Origin: Molossus alvarezi
Lineage: Eukaryota; Chordata; Mammalia; Chiroptera; Molossidae
Assembly: GCA_037176705.1 (NCBI GenBank)
Contig: JBAWUJ010000092.1
Coordinates: forward strand, 1 to 64,000
Reading direction: 5' to 3'
DNA: 64,000 bases
The notes under the pieces were generated by a model, which was not told the DNA's origin, searched no databases, and saw only the letters and a program-made list of their open reading frames with translations. This document shows, piece after piece, positions 1-10,430 of the stretch. Each line of letters opens with the position of its first letter. Position 1 is the stretch's first letter. Made by a program: the position numbers and the translations under genes.

Positions 1-3000
1 CCCTTCTGGGTCTTACAGGACTATCCGGTATTTTGGCAGCATGCTGTTCCCACGTGTAACTGGATGGCACAGTCCTGCTGTGTTGCACAGGGCTCTATGG
101 TGCTTCAGCATCCCACCAGGCTCTTGGGAAACTAGACTGTGCAATGTCTGCTGGGTTGCACAGGCCTCTCTAGTGCTTCTGCAGCTCACAAGTTGCGCGA
201 GCTATTGGATGGCACAGTCCCTGCTAGGTTGCACCGGCTTCTCTGGAGCTTTAGCAGCCTGCAGGTTTTGCTGGTAACTGGATGGCACAGTTCCTGCTGG
301 GTCACACAGGACTCTCTGGTGTTTCAGCACCCCACAGGTTCCATGGGTAGCTGGATGGCACAATCCCTGGTAGGTCACACAGGCCTCTCTGGTGCTTCAG
401 CACCCCGCAGCTCCTGTGTGTAATTGGATGGCACTGTCCATGGTAGGTCGCACAGGCTTCTCTGGTACTTCAGCACCCCTCAGGTCCCAGGGTTAACTGG
501 GTGGCACAGTCCATCCTGGGTTGTGCAGGCCATTTTTGTGCCTTAAGTACTCCACCAGCTCAGTGGGTACCTCGATCACATAGTTCCTTTTGGGTCACAC
601 AGGACTCTCTGCTGTTTTAGCACCCTGCAGTTCCAATTGGTAACTAGATGCACAGTCACTGCTGTGTCGCGCAGGCCTCTGATACTTCAACACCCCGCAT
701 GTCCTGCAGGTAATTGGTTAGCCAGTCCCCGCCAGGTCGCATTGCCCTCTCTGGTACTTCATCACCAAGAAGGTCCCATTGGTAAATGGATGGCACTGTC
801 CCTGCTGGGTTCTGCAAGCCTCTCTTGTGCCTCAGCAAGCAACAGGCCCCTTGGGTAACTAGATTTTGCAGTCCCTGCTGGGTCTTACAGGACTATCTGG
901 TGTTTTGGCAGCATGCAGTTCGCACATGTAACTGGATGCCACAGTCCCTTCTGTGTGGCATAGGCCTCTGTGGTACTTCAGCACCCCAACAGCCTCATGG
1001 GAGACTAGTTTGTGCAATGTCTGCTGGGTTGCACAGGCCCCTCTAGTGCTTCTGCAGCTCACAAGTTGCACAAGCTATTGGATGGCACAGTCCCTGGTAG
1101 GTTGCACTGGCTTCTCTGGAGATTCAGCAGCCTGCAGAGTGCTGGTAACAGGATGGCACAGTTCCTGCTGGGTCGCACAGGACTCTGTTGCTTCAGGACC
1201 ATGCAGGCATGTGGGTAAGTATATCTCACGGTCCCTGCTGTATCGCACAGGCCTCTATGTTGTTTTAGCACCCTCAGTTCTTGAGAGTAACTAGATCGCA
1301 CAGTTGCTGCTGGGTCGCACAGGCCTCTCTGGCGCTTCGCCACCCCGCATTTCCTGTGGGTAATTGGATGGCACAGTCCCTGTTAGTTGGCACAGGCCTC
1401 TCTGATGTTTAAGCACCCCACAGGTCCCGTGTGTAACTAGATCACACAGTCTCTGCTGGGTCGCAATGGCCTCTCTCGTGCTTCAGCACCCTGCAGAGCC
1501 ACGGGTAACTAGATCACACAGTATCTTCTCAGTCACACAAGACTCTGTTGCTTCAGCAATCTGCATGTCCCGCAAGTAATTAATAGGCACAGTTCCTGCT
1601 GGGTCACAAAGGCCTCTGGTGCTTCAGCACCCTGCAGGTTCCGTGGTTTAGTTTATGGCACTGTCCCTGCTGGGTTCTGCAGGCCTCTCTGGTGCTGAAG
1701 TCCCCAAAGGACTCCATGGGTAACTAGATCATGCAGTCCGTGCTTGGTCTCACAGGCGTCTCTGGTGCTTCTGCACTCTGCATGTCCTGTGGGAAATTTG
1801 ATGGCACAGTACCTGGTAGGTCACACAGCCCTCTCGGTGCTTCAGCACGTTCAGTTACGGAGGGTAACTGGATGGCATAGCCTCTGCTGGGTTGCTTAGG
1901 CCTTTGTGGTGCTTCAGCAGCCCGTGGGCACAATGGGTACCTAGACAACGCATTTCCTGCTGGTTTGCACAGACCTCTCTGGTGTTTTAACACCCCATAG
2001 TTCCCTCGGGTCACTGGATTGCACCGTCTCTTGTTAGTCGCACAGTCTTCAGGTGTGTCAGCAGCGTGTAAGCCCCATGGGTGACTAGGTCAGGCAATCC
2101 CTGCTGGGTTGCACTGGCCTCTCTGGTGCTTCAGCACCCTTCAAATCCCAACGGTAATTAGGTAGCACAGTCCCTGCTGGGTGCACAGGCCATGCTGGTG
2201 TTTTAGCACCTCGTAGTTGTGATGGGTAACTAGTATTCTCAGTCCCTGCTGTTTTTCACAGGCCACTGGTGCTTCAGCACACCACAGGCCCAGTGGGTAA
2301 CTAGATAGCACAGTCCCCACAGGGCGCATAGTCCTCCTGTTGTTTTTACACCCTGTATTTCCCACTGGTAACTCGTTCGCACAGTCACTTCTTGGTCGCA
2401 CAGACATCAGGAGCTTCAGCAGCCCTCAAGCCTCATGGGTAGGTAGGTCAGGCCGTCCCTGTTGGGTCGCACCGGCCTCTTTGGTGCTTGAGCACCCTGC
2501 ATGTTCCGCAGGTAACTGGATGGCACAGTCTCTGCTGGGTTATGGAGGCCTGTGGTGCTTCAGAATCCTGCAGTCCTGTGGGTAAAGGCATTGTCCAATC
2601 CCTGCTGCATCCCACAGGCCTCTGTGTTGTTATAGCACCCCATAGCTTCCACAGCTAACTAGATCACACAGTTCCTGCTGGGTCATACAGGCCTCTCTAG
2701 TGCTTCAACACCCCGCAGGTCCCAAGAGAAAATGCATGGCAAACTCCATGCTGGGTTGTGCAGGCTTTTTTGGTGCTTCAGCACCCAGCAGACCCAGAAA
2801 CTACCAAGATCATGCAGTCTCTGCTGGGTAGCACAAGCCTCTCCAGTGTTTTAGCACCCCGCAAGTTCCACGGGTAACTGGATGGCACAGTCACTTCTGG
2901 TTTCCACAAGCCTCTCTGGTGCTTCAGCACTCCACGGACCCTATTGGTAACTAAGATGTGCAGTCCCTACTGGGTCGCACAGGACTCTCCAGTGCTTCAG

Positions 3001-4180
3001 CACCTCTCAGGTCACGCGGGTAATTAGATGGAACGGTCCCTGGTAGGTCGCACAGGCCTCTCCGGTGCTTCAGCTCCCTGCAGCTCCCAAGAGTAACTGG
3101 GTGGCACAGTCCCTGCTGGGTTGCGCAGGCCTTTTAGGTCCTTCAGCAGCACGCAAGCCCAGTGGGTACCTAGATTGTGCAGTACCTGCTGGGTTGCCAC
3201 AACCTCTTTTAGCTTCAGCACCTTCCAGGTCTTGCGGGTAACTGGATGGCACATTACCTGCTGGGTTGCGCAGGCCTTTTTGGTGCTTTAGCACCATGCA
3301 GGCCCAGTGGATACCTGGATCATGCAGTTCCTGGTGGTTAGCACTGCCCTCTCTGGTGCTTCAGCACCCCACAGGACCCGCGGGTAATGTGATGGCACAA
3401 CCCAGTTGGGTGGTAGAGCCCTCTCTGGTGCTCCTGTATCCAGCAGGTCCCACGAGTAACTAGCTGACACAGTCCCTGCTAGGTCCCACAGAACTCTGGT
3501 GCTTCAGCACCCCATGGATCCCATGGGTAAATAGATCTTGCAGTCTCTGCTGGGTTGCACAGACCTCTTCCGTGCTTCAGCACCTTACAGGTCATAGGGT
3601 TAACTGGATGGCACAGTCCCTGCTGTGTGGCACAGTCCTTTATGGTGCTTCAGCAGCACGCAGGCCCAATGGGTACTTCGATCATGCAGTCCCTGGTGGT
3701 TTTCATCGGCCTCACTGGTGCTTCAGCACCCCACAGGACCCACGGGTAACTAGATGGGACAGTCCCTGCTGAGTGCTCAGGCCTCTCCGGTGCTTTACCA
3801 CCCTGTAGTTCCCATGGGTAACTAGTTTGCACAGTCCCTGCTAGGTCCCACAGGCCTCTGGTGCTTCAGCAACCTGTAGACCCATGGGTAACAGGTCGGG
3901 CACTCTCTGTTGAGTGCAAAAGCCTCTCTGGTGTTTTAGCTGCACCCAGGTCTCGTGGGTAACCTGATGGCACAGTCCCAATACCTAATGCAGGTCCAGG
4001 TTCTTCAGCCGCATGCTGGCACTAGATCGCGCAGGCTTTGATGGGTCACACAGGTGTCTCTGGCATTTTATCACACTGCATATCTTCAGGTCATGAGATG
4101 CCACAGTCCCTACTTGGTCCCACAGGCCTAACTGGTGTATTAGCACTCCGCAGTTTCCGTGGGTGACTAGATTATGTAGT
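1..4180. repeat. Satellite higher-order repeat, copy 1
   Basis: The sequence beginning 'cccttctgggtcttacagg' at position 1 recurs at 4181 and 8288, which defines a higher-order unit. This copy is 4,180 bp, roughly 57 monomers. It contains one 73-bp monomer (around 310-383) that copy 2 lacks. Downstream of that indel its sequence matches copy 2 at an offset of 4,107 bp with only a few substitutions. Where the biological unit begins is unknown, because the window edge defines position 1. Confidence 0.93.
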
Positions 4181-7100
4181 CCCTTCTGGGTCTTACAGGA
4201 CTATCCGGTATTTTGGCAGCATGCTGTTCCCACGTGTAACTGGATGGCACAGTCCTGCTGTGTTGCACAGGGCTCTATGGTGCTTCAGCATCCCACCAGG
4301 CTCTTGGGAAACTAGACTGTGCAATGTCTGCTGGGTTGCACAGGCCTCTCTAGTGCTTCTGCAGCTCACAAGTTGCGCGAGCTATTGGATGGCACAGTCC
4401 CTGCTAGGTTGCACCGGCTTCTCTGGAGCTTTAGCAGCCTGCAGGTTTTGCTGGTAACTGGATGGCACAGTTCCTGCTGGGTCACACAGGCCTCTCTGGT
4501 GCTTCAGCACCCCGCAGCTCCTGTGTGTAATTGGATGGCACTGTCCATGGTAGGTCGCACAGGCTTCTCTGGTACTTCAGCACCCCTCAGGTCCCAGGGT
4601 TAACTGGGTGGCACAGTCCATCCTGGGTTGTGCAGGCCATTTTTGTGCCTTAAGTACTCCACCAGCTCAGTGGGTACCTCGATCACATAGTTCCTTTTGG
4701 GTCACACAGGACTCTCTGCTGTTTTAGCACCCTGCAGTTCCAATTGGTAACTAGATGCACAGTCACTGCTGTGTCGCGCAGGCCTCTGGTACTTCAACAC
4801 CCCGCATGTCCTGCAGGTAATTGGTTAGCCAGTCCCCGCCAGGTCGCGTTGCCCTCTCTGGTACTTCATCACCAAGAAGGTCCCATTGGTAAATGGATGG
4901 CACTGTCCCTGCTGGGTTCTGCAAGCCTCTCTTGTGCCTCAGCAAGCAACAGGCCCCTTGGGTAACTAGATTTTGCAGTCCCTGCTGGGTCTTACAGGAC
5001 TATCTGGTGTTTTGGCAGCATGCAGTTCGCACATGTAACTGGATGCCACAGTCCCTTCTGTGTGGCATAGGCCTCTGTGGTACTTCAGCACCCCAACAGC
5101 CTCATGGGAGACTAGTTTGTGCAATGTCTGCTGGGTTGCACAGGCCCCTCTAGTGCTTCTGCAGCTCACAAGTTGCACAAGCTATTGGATGGCACAGTCC
5201 CTGGTAGGTTGCACTGGCTTCTCTGGAGATTCAGCAGCCTGCAGAGTGCTGGTAACAGGATGGCACAGTTCCTGCTGGGTCGCACAGGACTCTGTTGCTT
5301 CAGGACCATGCAGGCATGTGGGTAAGTATATCTCACGGTCCCTGCTGTATCGCACAGGCCTCTATGTTGTTTTAGCACCCTCAGTTCTTGAGAGTAACTA
5401 GATCGCACAGTTGCTGCTGGGTCACACAGGCCTCTCTGGCGCTTCGCCACCCCGCATTTCCTGTGGGTAATTGGATGGCACAGTCCCTGTTAGTTGGCAC
5501 AGGCCTCTCTGATGTTTAAGCACCCCACAGGTCCCGTGTGTAACTAGATCACACAGTCTCTGCTGGGTCGCAATGGCCTCTCTCGTGCTTCAGCACCCTG
5601 CAGAGCCACGGGTAACTAGATCACACAGTATCTTCTCAGTCACACAAGACTCTGTTGCTTCAGCAATCTGCATGTCCCACAAGTAATTAATAGGCACAGT
5701 TCCTGCTGGGTCACAAAGGCCTCTGGTGCTTCAGCACCCTGCAGGTTCCGTGGTTTAGTTTATGGCACTGTCCCTGCTGGGTTCTGCAGGCCTCTCTGGT
5801 GCTGAAGTCCCCAAAGGACTCCATGGGTAACTAGATCATGCAGTCCGTGCTTGGTCTCACAGGCGTCTCTGGTGCTTCTGCACTCTGCATGTCCTGTGGG
5901 AAATTTGATGGCACAGTACCTGGTAGGTCACACAGCCCTCTCGGTGCTTCAGCACGTTCAGTTACGGAGGGTAACTGGATGGCATAGCCTCTGCTGGGTT
6001 GCTTAGGCCTTTGTGGTGCTTCAGCAGCCCGTGGGCACAATGGGTACCTAGACAACGCATTTCCTGCTGGTTTGCACAGACCTCTCTGGTGTTTTAACAC
6101 CCCATAGTTCCCTTGGGTCACTGGATTGCACCGTCTCTTGTTAGTCGCACAGTCTTCAGGTGTGTCAGCAGCGTGTAAGCCCCATGGGTGACTAGGTCAG
6201 GCAATCCCTGCTGGGTTGCACTGGCCTCTCTGGTGCTTCAGCACCCTTCAAATCCCAACGGTAATTAGGTAGCACAGTCCCTGCTGGGTGCACAGGCCAT
6301 GCTGGTGTTTTAGCACCTCGTAGTTGTGATGGGTAACTAGTATTCTCAGTCCCTGCTGTTTTTCACAGGCCACTGGTGCTTCAGCACACCACAGGCCCAG
6401 TGGGTAACTAGATAGCACAGTCCCCACAGGGCGCATAGTCCTCCTGTTGTTTTTACACCCTGTATTTCCCACTGGTAACTCGTTCGCACAGTCACTTCTT
6501 GGTCGCACAGACATCAGGAGCTTCAGCAGCCCTCAAGCCTCATGGGTAGGTAGGTCAGGCCGTCCCTGTTGGGTCGCACCGGCCTCTTTGGTGCTTGAGC
6601 ACCCTGCATGTTCCGCAGGTAACTGGATGGCACAGTCTCTGCTGGGTTATGGAGGCCTGTGGTGCTTCAGAATCCTGCAGTCCTGTGGGTAAAGGCATTG
6701 TCCAATCCCTGCTGCATCCCACAGGCCTCTGTGTTGTTATAGCACCCCATAGCTTCCACAGCTAACTAGATCACACAGTTCCTGCTGGGTCATACAGGCC
6801 TCTCTAGTGCTTCAACACCCCGCAGGTCCCAAGAGAAAATGCATGGCAAACTCCATGCTGGGTTGTGCAGGCTTTTTTGGTGCTTCAGCACCCAGCAGAC
6901 CCAGAAACTACCAAGATCATGCAGTCTCTGCTGGGTAGCACAAGCCTCTCCAGTGTTTTAGCACCCCGCAAGTTCCACGGGTAACTGGATGGCACAGTCA
7001 CTTCTGGTTTCCACAAGCCTCTCTGGTGCTTCAGCACTCCACGGACCCTATTGGTAACTAAGATGTGCAGTCCCTACTGGGTCGCACAGGACTCTCCAGT

Positions 7101-8287
7101 GCTTCAGCACCTCTCAGGTCACGCGGGTAATTAGATGGAACGGTCCCTGGTAGGTCGCACAGGCCTCTCCGGTGCTTCAGCTCCCTGCAGCTCCCAAGAG
7201 TAACTGGGTGGCACAGTCCCTGCTGGGTTGCGCAGGCCTTTTAGGTCCTTCAGCAGCACGCAAGCCCAGTGGGTACCTAGATTGTGCAGTACCTGCTGGG
7301 TTGCCACAACCTCTTTTAGCTTCAGCACCTTCCAGGTCTTGCGGGTAACTGGATGGCACATTACCTGCTGGGTTGCGCAGGCCTTTTTGGTGCTTTAGCA
7401 CCATGCAGGCCCAGTGGATACCTGGATCATGCAGTTCCTGGTGGTTAGCACTGCCCTCTCTGGTGCTTCAGCACCCCACAGGACCCGCGGGTAATGTGAT
7501 GGCACAACCCAGTTGGGTGGTAGAGCCCTCTCTGGTGCTCCTGTATCCAGCAGGTCCCACGAGTAACTAGCTGACACAGTCCCTGCTAGGTCCCACAGAA
7601 CTCTGGTGCTTCAGCACCCCATGGATCCCATGGGTAAATAGATCTTGCAGTCTCTGCTGGGTTGCACAGACCTCTTCCGTGCTTCAGCACCTTACAGGTC
7701 ATAGGGTTAACTGGATGGCACAGTCCCTGCTGTGTGGCACAGTCCTTTATGGTGCTTCAGCAGCACGCAGGCCCAATGGGTACTTCGATCATGCAGTCCC
7801 TGGTGGTTTTCATCGGCCTCACTGGTGCTTCAGCACCCCACAGGACCCACGGGTAACTAGATGGGACAGTCCCTGCTGAGTGCTCAGGCCTCTCCGGTGC
7901 TTTACCACCCTGTAGTTCCCATGGGTAACTAGTTTGCACAGTCCCTGCTAGGTCCCACAGGCCTCTGGTGCTTCAGCAACCTGTAGACCCATGGGTAACA
8001 GGTCGGGCACTCTCTGTTGAGTGCAAAAGCCTCTCTGGTGTTTTAGCTGCACCCAGGTCTCGTGGGTAACCTGATGGCACAGTCCCAATACCTAATGCAG
8101 GTCCAGGTTCTTCAGCCGCATGCTGGCACTAGATCGCGCAGGCTTTGATGGGTCACACAGGTGTCTCTGGCATTTTATCACACTGCATATCTTCAGGTCA
8201 TGAGATGCCACAGTCCCTACTTGGTCCCACAGGCCTAACTGGTGTATTAGCACTCCGCAGTTTCCGTGGGTGACTAGATTATGTAGT
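4181..8287. repeat. Satellite higher-order repeat, copy 2 (one monomer shorter)
   Basis: This copy is 4,107 bp and nearly identical to copy 1. It lacks one monomer: around 4487-4490 the sequence passes directly from 'ctgggtcacacagg' into 'cctctctggtgcttcagc', skipping the monomer present at 310-383 in copy 1. Substitutions seen against copy 1 are at 4789, 4848, 5424, 5679 and 6114. Four of these five are C/T or G/A changes at CpG positions. Confidence 0.93.
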
Positions 8288-10430
8288 CCCTTCTGGGTCT
8301 TACAGGACTATCCGGTATTTTGGCAGCATGCTGTTCCCACGTGTAACTGGATGGCACAGTCCTGCTGTGTTGCACAGGGCTCTATGGTGCTTCAGCATCC
8401 CACCAGGCTCTTGGGAAACTAGACTGTGCAATGTCTGCTGGGTTGCACAGGCCTCTCTAGTGCTTCTGCAGCTCACAAGTTGCGCGAGCTATTGGATGGC
8501 ACAGTCCCTGCTAGGTTGCACCGGCTTCTCTGGAGCTTTAGCAGCCTGCAGGTTTTGCTGGTAACTGGATGGCACAGTTCCTGCTGGGTCACACAGGACT
8601 CTCTGGTGTTTCAGCACCCCACAGGTTCCATGGGTAGCTGGATGGCACAATCCCTGGTAGGTCACACAGGCCTCTCTGGTGCTTCAGCACCCCGCAGCTC
8701 CTGTGTGTAATTGGATGGCACTGTCCATGGTAGGTCGCACAGGCTTCTCTGGTACTTCAGCACCCCTCAGGTCCCAGGGTTAACTGGGTGGCACAGTCCA
8801 TCCTGGGTTGTGCAGGCCATTTTGTGCCTTAAGTACTCCACCAGCTCAGTGGGTACCTCGATCACATAGTTCCTTTTGGGTCACACAGGACTCTCTGCTG
8901 TTTTAGCACCCTGCAGTTCCAATTGGTAACTAGATGCACAGTCACTGCTGTGTCGCGCAGGCCTCTGGTACTTCAACACCCCGCATGTCCTGCAGGTAAT
9001 TGGTTAGCCAGTCCCCGCCAGGTCGCATTGCCCTCTCTGGTACTTCATCACCAAGAAGGTCCCATTGGTAAATGGATGGCACTGTCCCTGCTGGGTTCTG
9101 CAAGCCTCTCTTGTGCCTCAGCAAGCAACAGGCCCCTTGGGTAACTAGATTTTGCAATCCCTGCTGGGTCTTACAGGACTATCTGGTGTTTTGGCAGCAT
9201 GCAGTTCGCACATGTAACTGGATGCCACAGTCCCTTCTGTGTGGCATAGGCCTCTATGGTACTTCAGCACCCCAACAGTCTCATGGGAAACTAGTTTGTG
9301 CAATGTCGTCTGGGGTTCCACAGGCCCCTCTAGTGCTTCTGCAGCTCACAAGTTGCACAAGCTATTGGATGGCACAGTCCCTGGTAAGTTGCACTGGCTT
9401 CTCTGGAGCTTCAACAGCCTGCAGGTGTGGCTGGTAACTGGATGGCACAGTTCCTGCTGGGTCGCACAGGACTCTGTTGCTTCAGGACCATGCAGGCATG
9501 TGGGTAAGTATATCTCACGGTCCCTGCTGTATCGCACAGGCCTCTATGTTGTTTTAGCACCCTCAGTTCTTGAGAGTAACTAGATCGCACAGTTGCTGCT
9601 GGGTCGCACAGGACTCTCTGGCGCTTTGGCACCCCGCGTTTCCTGTGGGTAATTGGATGGCACAGTCCCTGTTAGTTGGCACAGGCCTCTCTGATGCTTA
9701 AGCACCCCACAGGTCCCGTGTGTAACTAGATCACACAGTCTCTGCTGGGTCGCAATGGCCTCTCTCATGCTTCAGCACCCTGCAGAGCCACGGGTAACTA
9801 GATCACACAGTATCTTCACAGTCACACAAGACTCTGTTGCTTCAGCAATCTGCATGTCCCGCAAGTAATTAATAGGCACAGTTCCTGCTGGGTCACAAAG
9901 GCCTCTGGTGCTTCAGCACCCTGCAGGTTCTGTGGTTAACTTTTTGGCACAGTCTCTGCTGGGTTTTGCAGGCCTCTCTGGTGCTGAAGCCCCCAAAGGA
10001 CTCCATGGGTAACTAGATCATGCAGTCCATGCTTGGTCTCACAGGCGTCTCTGGTTCTTCAGCACCCTGCATGTCCTGTGGGAAATTTGATGGCACAGTA
10101 CCTCGTAAGTCACACAGCCCTCTCTGGTGCTTCAGCACGTTCAGTTACGGAGGGTAACTGGATGGCATAGTCCCTGCTGGGTTGCTCAGGCCTTTGTGGT
10201 GCTTCAGCAGCCCGTGGGCACAATGGGTACCTAGACAACGCATTTCCTGTTGGGTTGCACAGACCTCTCTGGTGTTTTAACCCCCCCATAGTTTCCTCGG
10301 GTCACTGGATTGCACAGTCTCTTGTTAGTCGCACAGTCTTTAGGTGCGTCAGCAGCGTGTAAGCCCCATGGGTGACTAGGTCAGGCAATCCCTGCTGGGT
10401 TGCACTGGACTCTCTGGGGCTTCAGCACCC
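8288..10430. repeat. Satellite higher-order repeat, copy 3 (partial)
   Basis: This copy starts like copies 1 and 2 and carries the extra 73-bp monomer of copy 1 (around 8597-8670). It is almost identical to them up to about 9250, apart from items such as a one-base deletion near 8820. From about 9255 mismatches become frequent (for example 9301-9320, 9410-9435, 9640). Near 10,430-10,450 the correspondence jumps forward by about 354 bp, close to five monomers. Homology to the part of the unit at about 2520-3040 then resumes at 10,450-10,960. Confidence 0.88.
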
